Shown here in pieces: positions 7,482-15,242 of a stretch of DNA of 64,000 nt. This DNA is from Acidobacteriota bacterium (lineage in GTDB: Bacteria; Acidobacteriota; Terriglobia; Terriglobales; Acidobacteriaceae), in contig JAJYVF010000002.1 of assembly GCA_021792135.1 (NCBI GenBank), forward strand, positions 202,933 through 266,932. The letters run 5' to 3'. The notes under the pieces were generated by a model. The model had not been told where the DNA came from and did not search any database. It saw nothing but the letters and a program-made list of their open reading frames with translations. How positions within the stretch are numbered: the first letter of the stretch is position 1; each line of letters starts with the position of its first letter. The position numbers were made by a program, and so were the translations under genes.

Positions 7482-8102
7482 TCAGCAGCGCTCGAACGGG
7501 GATGCGTTCGCGGGACGCTCCCAGGGCTGGAGGATCTTGACGGAGGCCATTCCGGCGGCCGTGGCTGCCTGGATTCCCATTTCGGTGTCCTCGAAGACCA
7601 GGCAGGATTCCGGCGGAACGCCCAGGCACTGCGCGGCGAGCAGAAAGGCCTCGGGATCGGGCTTGCCCTTGCGGTAATCGCCCGCACAGACCATCACGTC
7701 GAATTTGTCGAGAAGACCGAGCGCCTTCAGCGAGGCGGTAACTGATTGGCGGGTGCTCCCCGAGACAACGGCAAAGGGGATGCGGCCGTACCCGGCCTCA
7801 ACCTGTTCCAACACCTCGGGCACGGCGGTGAGTTTCGGCAGCAGCTCGTAGTAGAGGCTCTCCTTGCGGTGGGCTATGGCCTCAACGGGCATGGCCAGTC
7901 CCTGCTGCTCATTCAGGCGAGAGATGATCTCCTTCACGGGCAGGCCGCCCCACTGGTAGAAGAGATCTTCAGGGAGTTCGCATCCCCACTCGGCAAGCAC
8001 CTGCTTCCAGGCGATGTAGTGCAGCGGCATGGAGTCGGCGAGGGTGCCGTCACAGTCGAAGAGCCAGGCGCGGAAATTGCCTGCAGGCAGGGTCAGTTGC
8101 AT
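7482..8102 (-). CDS. HAD-superfamily sugar-phosphate phosphatase / beta-phosphoglucomutase-like
   Basis: A 206-residue HAD hydrolase of subfamily IA. Motif I is LFDCDGTLADS (nucleophile Asp and acid/base Asp), motif II VVSGS, motif III Lys in RKGKPDPEAF, and motif IV VFEDTEMGIQAA. The alpha-helical cap between motif I and II (HYIAWKQVL, LPVKEII) resembles YqaB/beta-PGM enzymes that act on fructose-1-phosphate, 6-phosphogluconate or beta-glucose-1-phosphate. The exact substrate cannot be decided. Cytoplasmic; convergent with the ArsR operon. Confidence 0.9.
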   Translation of the reverse strand: MQLTLPAGNFRAWLFDCDGTLADSMPLHYIAWKQVLAEWGCELPEDLFYQWGGLPVKEIISRLNEQQGLAMPVEAIAHRKESLYYELLPKLTAVPEVLEQVEAGYGRIPFAVVSGSTRQSVTASLKALGLLDKFDVMVCAGDYRKGKPDPEAFLLAAQCLGVPPESCLVFEDTEMGIQAATAAGMASVKILQPWERPANASPFERC

Positions 8103-8265
8103 AAGTTCTGGTTCGATTGTATCGGGGCGGCTCGGGGTTTCCGGGGCGCGCCTCCGCGCAGCGCGGCCGCGTGAAAGCTGCTCGCCCTGAGCCGCGGGCG
8201 ATAACTCTCACGTCTCGGAAGAGCTCGTTCCCATTTTGGGAGCAAGCTGGCCGGAGAGCCAGACT

Positions 8266-9402
8266 TCACCATTCCATCGCGTACTGCGGGGAAACGGCGG
8301 CCATCCCGGCGGGTTTGGGTTCGCTGGCGAGGTCGAGCACCAGGCGTTCGAGGACCAGGCGTTTGTCCGGGGGCTGGGAACGCAGCTCCAGATCGGCGCG
8401 GGCGATGAGGCGGAGGGCGCGCATCAGCTCGCGGCGGGATTTGTAGCGGCGGGCCTGGCGGATGACGTCTTCGGCGGCGAAGGGAGGCATGCGGAAGCCC
8501 TGCCAGAGCGCCTGCCAGATGGCCCTGGAATCGCGCACGTTCTTCTCGAGAATGACCAGCATCTGGCGGAAGGTACGGGCCAGCATGTAAAGGTGTCCGA
8601 TGGCCGCGTCTTCTCCGCCGTCGGAGGCATTCAGCAGGCCGTGCAGCAGGCTCACCGCCCGGGCGCGATCCTTCGCGGAAATGGCATCCGTCAGTTCGTA
8701 GAGCGACCGCTGCCTGGCGGCCAGCACCATCGTCTCCACATCGCCCAGCGAGACGCGGCGCCTCGCTCCGGCAAAGAGCACCAGCTTTTCGAACTCGCCG
8801 GCGATGAGCATCATATCCGCGCCGAGGGCGTCGGCCAGCTCGCGGGCGGCATCCTGATCGAACTGGACCTCGCGGCGTTTGGCTTCCGCGCCGATCCACT
8901 TCAGGGCGTCGGCTTCACCCGCGCGAGCCAGTTCCACCAGCCCGCAGCAGTCGCCGAGAGTCTCGCGAATGCGGTCGTAGCGGTTCCGGTCGTCCAGATC
9001 CATGCGGCGCGGGTCGGAAGGGATGCGGAGATGGTCGGCCACAAGGATGACAAGCGCCTGGGGATTCGGGGAACGGAAATAAGCCTCGATGGCTGCGAAT
9101 TCGTCCTTCTTTGCGCCGCGGGTGTACAGAGTTTTGAGGTTACGGACGAAGATCACCTGAAACGGAGCCATCAGGGAGGGGGTACGCGCCCGGTCCAGTG
9201 CCTCAAAGATACTGGTTTCGGCCAGGTCGAGATCCGAAAGGCAGAACTCCCGGAGGTCGGCGGGAACGAGGGCCTCGATGATGGCGTGGCGGCAGCGCTC
9301 GTACAGGAAGAAATCGTCGCCAACGAGGACATAGCCCGGCCGCAGCCGGTTTTCCCGGAGTTCCGCCAAAAAACGATCCGTCGATGCGAAGCCGACACCC
9401 AC
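8266..9402 (-). CDS. holA: DNA polymerase III delta subunit
   Basis: Clamp-loader subunit that opens the beta sliding clamp. 378 residues. The N-terminal AAA+-like region begins FLAELRENRLRPGYVLVGDDFFLYERC, followed by QVIFVRNLKTLY and LVILVADHLR. The middle has LADALGADMMLIAGEFEKLVLFAG (the canonical lid segment) and the C-terminal collar has LARTFRQMLVI and YKSRRELMRALRLIARADLELRS. There is no Walker A, as expected for delta. About 160 bases of non-coding sequence separate it from the HAD gene downstream. Confidence 0.92.
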   Translation of the reverse strand: MGVGFASTDRFLAELRENRLRPGYVLVGDDFFLYERCRHAIIEALVPADLREFCLSDLDLAETSIFEALDRARTPSLMAPFQVIFVRNLKTLYTRGAKKDEFAAIEAYFRSPNPQALVILVADHLRIPSDPRRMDLDDRNRYDRIRETLGDCCGLVELARAGEADALKWIGAEAKRREVQFDQDAARELADALGADMMLIAGEFEKLVLFAGARRRVSLGDVETMVLAARQRSLYELTDAISAKDRARAVSLLHGLLNASDGGEDAAIGHLYMLARTFRQMLVILEKNVRDSRAIWQALWQGFRMPPFAAEDVIRQARRYKSRRELMRALRLIARADLELRSQPPDKRLVLERLVLDLASEPKPAGMAAVSPQYAMEW

Positions 9403-9473
9403 CCGCTCTCCAGTCTACGATTTGCAGGCGATCGAGCCAAGGCGGAACTGGCGCGCTCGACTGCCGCTGGTTA

Positions 9474-10580
9474 TCAGTGCCGCGGGGGGAGCGTAAAGGT
9501 GACGGAGACTTCGCCCTCCACTTCGACCGGCTGACCGTGCTGGAGATATGGATGGAAGCGCCATCCGGCCACGGCCACCATGGCGGCGTGCTGGAGAGCC
9601 GGAGGCCCGCTGACGGCGTGCACGCTGGCCACCAGTCCATCGCGGCGAACCACGACCGCAACAAGCACAGTGCCCTGAATTCCGAGGCGTCGGGCGTCGG
9701 GCGGGTAACTCGGCGGCAGGCCGCCGGGAATCCTGCGGGCCTGCAGCACGCTGACCGGGAGATGGACGCTGACCGGGACGGGAGCCGCTCCAGGCGGCGG
9801 CGTAAACTCCGCCTCGGCAACAGAACCGAGGGACTCGATTTGTTCGAGAGTCAGGTCGATTTCCGATCCGGGCTCCTGGAGGAATCGAATTTTGCGAGCC
9901 AGCCAGCGGCCCTCAAACTGCACGGGGGAGTCAAAAAGCGCTTCGATCCCGATGCCCTGTTCGAGACGCAGCACGGGAGGATTCCCTGAAAAGCACGCTT
10001 CATAGGCAGAAGCGAGGCGGCCGGACTGCGGTGCGAGCGCCAGATCGGGGCCGCGGGAGACACAGCGCAGCGAGACGCCGTTGCTGGTGGTTTGCGAGGC
10101 AGCCAGAGGCGAGCCGGCCTCGGAAGGCAGGGGCAGGCGAATGGCGTCATCCACCAGGTCCAGGATTCTGGTGGGAACATGGGCGGAGCCGGTAAAAGCC
10201 AGTCCCTGCGGCGTTCTGTAAAGCGTCTGCTGAAAGCCGGTATGCGATTGCTCGTAGCCTGAAAAGGTCTCCCGCATGTCCGAACCGGCCCAGATGATCC
10301 TGTATCGCCGGGGACTATCCCACCACTCCTCATAGGTGCCTTCGCTCAGGATGCGTGTCGGCGCCGCCAGGATCTGCCATCGGATGCGGGCGTGCCAGGG
10401 CGTGTCTCGGTCTGCATGCAGGCCGTTGATCTCAGAGGCGATCTGAAGCAGTGCCAGGGGATTCGCAGGTAGAGCCGCGCGGGGTTTCACGGCAGTGGCT
10501 GAGGGGGACTGAGCAGGTGCTTTTGGGAAAAGCAATGCCAGCGAGGCGATAATTGCGAAAAGGGAGGAAAGATTCATCAT
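9474..10580 (-). CDS. Secreted protein with C-terminal TonB domain
   Basis: About 368 residues. It starts at one of two adjacent ATGs (10575-10580) with a signal peptide (NLSSLFAIIASLALLFPKAPAQS). The middle (residues about 60-260) is a domain that I do not recognise. The end is a TonB C-terminal fold: GGLPPSYPPDARRLGIQGTV, LVAVVVRRDGLV, AMVAVAGWRFHPY, VSVTFTLP. TonB-C domains normally contact outer-membrane transporters, but here there is no N-terminal membrane anchor with a proline-rich span, so this is likely a periplasmic TonB-C protein of unknown role. It is divergent from the cytochrome gene at 10704. Confidence 0.82.
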   Translation of the reverse strand: MMNLSSLFAIIASLALLFPKAPAQSPSATAVKPRAALPANPLALLQIASEINGLHADRDTPWHARIRWQILAAPTRILSEGTYEEWWDSPRRYRIIWAGSDMRETFSGYEQSHTGFQQTLYRTPQGLAFTGSAHVPTRILDLVDDAIRLPLPSEAGSPLAASQTTSNGVSLRCVSRGPDLALAPQSGRLASAYEACFSGNPPVLRLEQGIGIEALFDSPVQFEGRWLARKIRFLQEPGSEIDLTLEQIESLGSVAEAEFTPPPGAAPVPVSVHLPVSVLQARRIPGGLPPSYPPDARRLGIQGTVLVAVVVRRDGLVASVHAVSGPPALQHAAMVAVAGWRFHPYLQHGQPVEVEGEVSVTFTLPPRH

Positions 10581-10703
10581 TCTGCGGCAGGATACGGTCC
10601 CGCGGGTGGAAAGATGGCGATGGCAGCGCAATCCTTTGTCTATAGTGGTGAGAGGAAGCCCGGTCCGCGACGGCACCATACCGGGTCGGCCCCTCTCAGG
10701 GAC

Positions 10704-11072
10704 ATGATACGAAGACCTGCGCTCTCGCTGCTGCTCCTGGTCTCCGCTGCGGGGATCGCCCTTCTGTCCGGATGCGGTCCTTCACTGGGGCCCTCGAAGC
10801 CTGCCAGCCAGCTGACACCGCAGGAACAGAGCGGACACGCCATCTACGAGCGGGACTGCGCCGGCTGCCACTATGCCAATCACACCGGCGACCTGCACGG
10901 ACCCAGCCTGTTCGGGGTCTTCCGGAAGAAATACCTGCCCAGCGGAGCTCCCGCCAACGATCAGCGCGCGATTCCTGTGATCCTGCGCGGGCGCAACATG
11001 ATGCCGGGCTTCGGCAATCAGCTTGACGACCAGCAACTCCAGGATCTGCTGGCTTACCTGCACACACTATGA
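10704..11072 (+). CDS. c-type cytochrome lipoprotein
   Basis: 122 residues. The N-terminal signal ends in the lipobox LLSGC, so it should be lipid-anchored. The haem motif is CAGCH with a Met ligand in NMMPGFGNQL, giving a single-haem class I cytochrome c (cbb3/quinol-dehydrogenase-like small cytochrome). The end DLLAYLHTL is the usual last helix. The start at 10704 is chosen for the signal peptide; the open frame runs to 10614. It overlaps the next gene by four bases (ATGA), so the two are translationally coupled and the partner may be its membrane neighbour. Confidence 0.9.
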   Translation: MIRRPALSLLLLVSAAGIALLSGCGPSLGPSKPASQLTPQEQSGHAIYERDCAGCHYANHTGDLHGPSLFGVFRKKYLPSGAPANDQRAIPVILRGRNMMPGFGNQLDDQQLQDLLAYLHTL

Positions 11073-11416
11073 GCGTAACAGGTGGACAGCAACGGCCTCG
11101 CATTCTGCCAGGCGCAGCCGCGATCGCGCTCTGGATGATGCTGCTGAGCCTTATTGGGTTAATTGGTGTCACCACGCACCGGCTGCCCCTGGTGGTTCTG
11201 TTGCTGTGCGTGGCCTTTGCAGCCGCCGGACAGGGATTGTTCCGCATGCGTCGATGGGGCTGGGCGCTGACGCTGGCTGCCGTTTTTCTCTCCGGCCTTT
11301 ACGGCATGTGGGTGCTGGTGAAGTTTCATCAGCTCCCGATGATCGTGATGGTGACGATCAATCTGATTTTCTTCTTTTACCTGATTCGGCCAGAGGTCAC
11401 CGGAAAGCTCCGATAA
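11069..11416 (+). CDS. Small integral membrane protein
   Basis: 115 residues with four hydrophobic segments, roughly residues 16-36, 41-57, 64-83 and 90-106, separated by short charged loops. No conserved catalytic motif is visible. Translation is coupled to the cytochrome lipoprotein by an ATGA overlap, so it may serve the same electron-transfer function. I cannot assign a family. Confidence 0.75.
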   Translation: MSVTGGQQRPRILPGAAAIALWMMLLSLIGLIGVTTHRLPLVVLLLCVAFAAAGQGLFRMRRWGWALTLAAVFLSGLYGMWVLVKFHQLPMIVMVTINLIFFFYLIRPEVTGKLR

Positions 11417-11517
11417 GGCGGGGTCTCACGTTCCGTGCCCGACAAGGCTCAGAGCCAGGGAGGTGAAAAGCCGGAAAACTCGACACAGAGCAATACGGCA
11501 CGGGCCCGGACAGCCGG

Positions 11518-11730
11518 TCAGTTGAATGGAACGGAGACAGCCGGCTTATTTAAGCCCAGTTTTTCCGGGCAGATATGCCTGGTTTCCAGACGCAGGCGTT
11601 CGCCCGGGCTGGTGTACCCGCCAATCGTGGTCATGCAGAAACGGCAGACCAGAAGGGTAGAAACTTTTCCGGAGCGGGCCGGCGGAAGCTGCCTGGGAAT
11701 GACATGAGTCGTTTTGACAGATGGGTTCAT
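11518..11730 (-). CDS. Small protein with CxxC motif
   Basis: 70 residues. It contains LVCRFCMTTIGG and, 24 residues later, RHICPEK, so three cysteines in a possible small metal-binding arrangement. An excellent ribosome site (GAGGAG eight bases before the ATG at 11730) supports expression, and there is no overlapping stronger frame. No homologue comes to mind; the function is unknown. Confidence 0.5.
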   Translation of the reverse strand: MNPSVKTTHVIPRQLPPARSGKVSTLLVCRFCMTTIGGYTSPGERLRLETRHICPEKLGLNKPAVSVPFN

Positions 11731-12006
11731 CGCTTACTCTCCTCGACAGGAGTCGCGACGCGCGGATCCCTGAAGGCGGTGGATTGCTTTCGTCATTATT
11801 ATCTCACGCGAAACCGTCGGATCGAATCCCACTAAAGATGCAGAGAACGATCCGCCCAATGGAGGAGCCGTCCGCAGGCATCGCACCCGCGCTCGACCGC
11901 TCCGGACGCAGCGGCTGGCTGTCGCCCGTCAAGCCGGCGAATTCTTAAAGTTTTCCCATCCAGGGCCGATTCGTTGCAGCAGGGGAGGTTTTTCCCGGGA
12001 GATTTT

Positions 12007-12990
12007 ATGACTGCGACAACCGTTTCTCTGGCTGCTGGTCCGTCTGTTCTGATCGCATGTCCGCAAAAGGAGACGAGGGAGTATTTCGCGGAGTCCCTCG
12101 AATCGTGGCGCTACCGCGTGGAGACGGTGGAGACGGGAGCGGAGGCACTGGAGCGGCTGCTGAGCACCGTTCCTCCGGCCATCGCTCTGCTCGATATGGA
12201 CCTGGCCGGGGGGGTGGAGGTTCTGGGTGAAGCGCGGCGGCAGCAGGAACGGCGGAGAAGCTGGATCGTGTTGCTCAGCGAGCATGCGGGACGGGAGCGT
12301 GTGCGGGCAGCGCTGAACTCCGGCTGCGACGATTTTCTGAAAATCCCGGCGGAATCGACGGATCTGCGCGTCCGCATCCGCGTGGCGGAGCGGGTGATGG
12401 CGCTCACCGGCCAGGTGCAGAAGCAGTCGGCAGAGCTGCGCTTCCAGGCCACGCACGACGGGCTGACGGGAGTGTGGAACCGCGAGGCGCTGCTGAGCCT
12501 GATCTTTCAGGAAACGGACCGGGTGCGGCGGATGAGGACTTCCCTCTCCCTGATGCTCCTCGATCTGGATGATTTTTCGAGGATTAATCACGACTATGGC
12601 TACCAGGACGGCGACCGGGTGCTGACGGAACTGGCCAACCGCTTCCGTCGTCAGCTGCGCAGCTATGACCTGATCGGCCGCTGCGGCGAGGACGAGTTTC
12701 TTCTGGCGCTGCCCGGTTGCACAGAGGAGAATGCGATGGTTCTGGCCAACCGTATCCAGGAAACGATCCTGGCCAGGCCCTTCGCTCTCGAAACGGAAGC
12801 GACGACGCTCACCGCCAGCTTCGGGATCGGGAGCAGCCACGGGCGCTCGCCGCTGGTAGTGCTGCGCGAAGCCGAGAGGGCACTGGCAGAAGCCAAGGTG
12901 GCCGGCAAGAACTGCGCACGGTCCTACAGCCCGGTTCCCGGTCCTCTGCTGACCGACGGAATGGAAGGTCGCGAGCGGGAAGCGGGCTAG
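12007..12990 (+). CDS. Response regulator with GGDEF (diguanylate cyclase) domain
   Basis: About 327 residues. Residues 15-130 form a receiver: SVLIACPQKETREYF, AIALLDMDL (phospho-acceptor Asp), IVLLSEH, DDFLKIPAE (Lys). A linker helix follows, then a GGDEF domain from about 150: ATHDGLTGVWNREAL, LMLLDLDDFSRINHDYG, and the active-site loop RCGEDEF. The loop is GEDEF rather than GGDEF, while the inhibitory site RSYD five residues upstream is intact. It should make c-di-GMP if the variant loop works. The start at 12007 is favoured over the TTG at 11974 because it is ATG with GGGAG upstream. It stands alone. Confidence 0.9.
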   Translation: MTATTVSLAAGPSVLIACPQKETREYFAESLESWRYRVETVETGAEALERLLSTVPPAIALLDMDLAGGVEVLGEARRQQERRRSWIVLLSEHAGRERVRAALNSGCDDFLKIPAESTDLRVRIRVAERVMALTGQVQKQSAELRFQATHDGLTGVWNREALLSLIFQETDRVRRMRTSLSLMLLDLDDFSRINHDYGYQDGDRVLTELANRFRRQLRSYDLIGRCGEDEFLLALPGCTEENAMVLANRIQETILARPFALETEATTLTASFGIGSSHGRSPLVVLREAERALAEAKVAGKNCARSYSPVPGPLLTDGMEGREREAG

Positions 12991-13147
12991 AGAGCCCCAA
13001 CGCCAGAGCCATTGCCGGCCCTGGCACCACTATCGAATCCAGGCCCGCTTTGCGCGAGCCCCTGCCGGGGAACTGGCGAGTCAGGCGCGCCCTGATTTTA
13101 TTCACGCGCTGTAAACTTGCCGCCGAAACCCCCGTCTATCTCGTTGC

Positions 13148-13726
13148 ATGCAGGAGATCGCGGGCACGGAGTTAGTGATCGGGAAAAACGAGCAGGCCAT
13201 GCTGGAGCTGGCCGACTTCGACGAAGTGGTGCGTGTCTACCGGCCCCGCATTCTGCGCTTCCTGGTGTCGTCTCTTGCCGACAGAGATACGGCGGAAACG
13301 CTCACGCAGGAGTGTTTTCTGAAGGCGTGGAATGCGCGGCAGCAGTTCCGGGGCCAGTCGAGCCTGAGTACGTGGCTGACGCGGATCGCCGTGAACCTGA
13401 TGCGGGACCATCTCCGCAGCCGAAGCCTTCGCTTCTGGCAGAAGACGCGCGGGGCACGGCTGGATGCAGTGGATATCAGCGACTGGGTGCCGGACGGGCG
13501 CGGTTCTCCGGAGAGTCTTGTGGTGGCGCGCAACACGGTTGCTGAGGTGTGGAAGGCCGTTGACCAGTTGTCGGCCCACCAGCGCTCGGTCTTCGTCCTG
13601 CGCTTTGTGGAGGAGATGGAACTGGAGGAGATTGCAGCGACGCTGGGGATGAATCTGAGCACGGTGAAATCCCATTTGTATCGCGCGCTGGGGATTGTTC
13701 GGGAGCGCGTGGGAGGGAGAAGATGA
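13148..13726 (+). CDS. ECF-family RNA polymerase sigma factor
   Basis: About 192 residues. Region 2 is YRPRILRFLVSSLADRDTAETLTQECFLKAW; the -10 recognition part includes FRGQSSLSTWLTRIAVNLMRDHLR. Region 4 is LSAHQRSVFVLRFVEEMELEEIAATLGMNLSTVKSHLYRAL. Its stop overlaps the start of a single-span membrane protein (ATGA at 13723), the normal arrangement for an anti-sigma partner. The start is uncertain: ATG 13148 lacks a clear ribosome site, and ATG 13199 (MLELADFDE) fits the family better. Confidence 0.93.
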   Translation: MQEIAGTELVIGKNEQAMLELADFDEVVRVYRPRILRFLVSSLADRDTAETLTQECFLKAWNARQQFRGQSSLSTWLTRIAVNLMRDHLRSRSLRFWQKTRGARLDAVDISDWVPDGRGSPESLVVARNTVAEVWKAVDQLSAHQRSVFVLRFVEEMELEEIAATLGMNLSTVKSHLYRALGIVRERVGGRR

Positions 13727-14187
13727 AGGGCCACAACAAAGCCGGCGGAGATGCGAGGCTCGACGGGAGCCACGAGGAGATGCGGGAACTGGCGGAGTCA
13801 CTCAGCCTCTTCCGGTCGGCCATGCACCACATCGCGGAGCGGGAGGCGGCCAGGCCATGGGCGATGGCGCGGCCTCCGGCGCACAGGATGCGGCTGCGAT
13901 TACTGCTGGCGCCGGCCCTGGCGGCGGTTGTTGCAGCGGGGGTCCTGGTTCCGCTGTACACGCACGATCATCGCCATCACGCCGAAGCTGCGGCGCGTAC
14001 TGCCGCTGCGCAGCGGGCGCTGGCCGAGAACCTCGCCAGCATGGACGACACAATGTTGATGAATCACATCTTCAACGCCGTTTCCGAGGACGTTCCCGAT
14101 GCGCTTCAGCCGCTTGCGGATCTGAGTGCACAGGCGGCGGCTCAAAATACTTCTGTTTCGGAGAGAAGGAATGTTACGCAGGAATAG
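13723..14187 (+). CDS. Putative anti-sigma factor, single-span membrane protein
   Basis: 154 residues. A cytoplasmic N-terminal part with a helix (HEEMRELAESLSLFRSAMHHIAERE) that could contact the sigma factor, one membrane segment at about residues 58-76 (LLLAPALAAVVAAGVLVPL), then an Ala-rich periplasmic tail. There is no ZAS zinc motif (HxxxCxxC). Position and overlap with the sigma gene are the main reasons for the call. The end overlaps the next gene by 17 bases, so the three genes form one operon. Confidence 0.7.
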   Translation: MKGHNKAGGDARLDGSHEEMRELAESLSLFRSAMHHIAEREAARPWAMARPPAHRMRLRLLLAPALAAVVAAGVLVPLYTHDHRHHAEAAARTAAAQRALAENLASMDDTMLMNHIFNAVSEDVPDALQPLADLSAQAAAQNTSVSERRNVTQE

Positions 14188-14746
14188 CTTATTGGTGGTG
14201 ATGCTTGCCTGCCTTGCGGGACCCTTGTTTGCACAGGGGCCGGGGGCACCGGACGGTGGTGGTTTCGGAGGTCCTTCAGGCAGGCCTCCCATGGAGCGGA
14301 CATTTCATGACCGGGAATTCGGGCGGTGGTGGAATAATCCGCGCATTGCGCAGCAGCTGGGAATTACGGATCAGCAGAAGAAGGAGATGGATGATATTTT
14401 TCTGCAGCATCGGCTGAAGCTGATCGATCTGGACGCCAGCCTTGAGAAGCAGCAGACGCTGCTGCGGCCGATGATTGAAGCCGATCAGCCGAATGAGGGC
14501 AAAATCCTGGCGCAGATCGATGCGGTAGCCCAGGCAAGGGCCGATCTGGAGAAGGAGAATGCGCGGATGCTTTTCGCTCTGCGCCGGACCCTCAGCACCG
14601 ATCAGTGGAACAAGCTGAAGGCTCTGCGGGCGGAGCGGCACGTGTGGCGGCAGCGGCGACAGGATGGAGGGCCGCCACAGGGGCCACAGCCGAACGGCCC
14701 TCCTTCCGGGCAGCAGGCGCCCCCCCCGCCGCCTCAACAGCCCTGA
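14171..14746 (+). CDS. Spy/CpxP-like periplasmic protein
   Basis: About 191 residues. Signal peptide (LLVVMLACLAGPLFAQ), Gly/Pro-rich linker, then a helical region with the family signature: ARIAQQLGITDQQKKEMDDIF-like start, middle LRPMIEADQPNEGKILAQIDAVAQARADLEKEN, and LSTDQWNKLKAL, the LTxxQ-type motif. The tail is a Gln/Pro-rich disordered end. Spy/CpxP/ZraP proteins are chaperones or stress sensors in the periplasm. Co-location with an ECF sigma and membrane partner suggests an envelope-stress module. The start at 14171 has AGAAGGA just upstream. Confidence 0.82.
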   Translation: MLRRNSLLVVMLACLAGPLFAQGPGAPDGGGFGGPSGRPPMERTFHDREFGRWWNNPRIAQQLGITDQQKKEMDDIFLQHRLKLIDLDASLEKQQTLLRPMIEADQPNEGKILAQIDAVAQARADLEKENARMLFALRRTLSTDQWNKLKALRAERHVWRQRRQDGGPPQGPQPNGPPSGQQAPPPPPQQP

Positions 14747-14775
14747 GGACGTGAAGCGGCCGGCGGAATTTAAAC

Positions 14776-14809
14776 AAGAAGGCGCGGCCAGGGCCGCTCC
14801 TTCTTTTTC
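14776..14809 (+). terminator. Rho-independent terminator after the ECF operon
   Basis: AAGAAGG then GCGGCC pairs with GGCCGC then CCTTCTT, a long stem with one mismatch and a two-base loop, running into TTTTT. Confidence 0.85.
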
Positions 14810-14902
14810 TGTCCCAGTGGCCAATTGCGCGCGGATCATCTGCACATGGCGCGCCCATCACCGAAGTGCCGTGTAAAAGCCCGGTTTCCGACGAGGGCGC
14901 AA

Positions 14903-14931
14903 TTGACATGCCCATATAGCGGTTCTATAGT
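14903..14931 (+). promoter_or_regulatory. Strong sigma-70 promoter of rpsA
   Basis: Consensus TTGACA (14903-14908), exactly 17 bases, then TATAGT (14926-14931). It gives a leader of about 300 bases before the rpsA start at 15243. Confidence 0.75.
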
Positions 14932-15242
14932 TTTCGCAGGGGGTTTGCGCGTGCGGGATTCGTTGCGCGGGCTCCTGAATCGCCACTCCTGCTCATCCCA
15001 GTCCTGCCGGGTGCTCCACTTTGGAGACCGAGTTCAGCGTCTCCTGCGGAGAGATTCCGTTCAGAATGGGAGAACGGGAACGACGATCCCCGAACTTCGC
15101 CGAGAACCGCGCTGGGCTCCAAAACCCCGCGCTGACGACGGAGAAAGCCACAGCAGGCGATCGGGCCGCGGCAGTACTGGCCAGATTCCCGGCTGCGGGG
15201 CGGAATCCGGGATCCGCCGCCAGAATCCCGGAGCAGTCAGCT

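Noticed and set aside
12007..12990. Hypr-type (cGAMP) GGDEF enzyme
   Set aside because: The selectivity residue in the GxxxGD segment is Asp (YGYQDGD), as in ordinary diguanylate cyclases, not Ser.
15021..15242. N-terminal extension of ribosomal protein S1
   Set aside because: In frame, but the start would be TTG without a ribosome site and the residues do not match S1; it is better read as mRNA leader.
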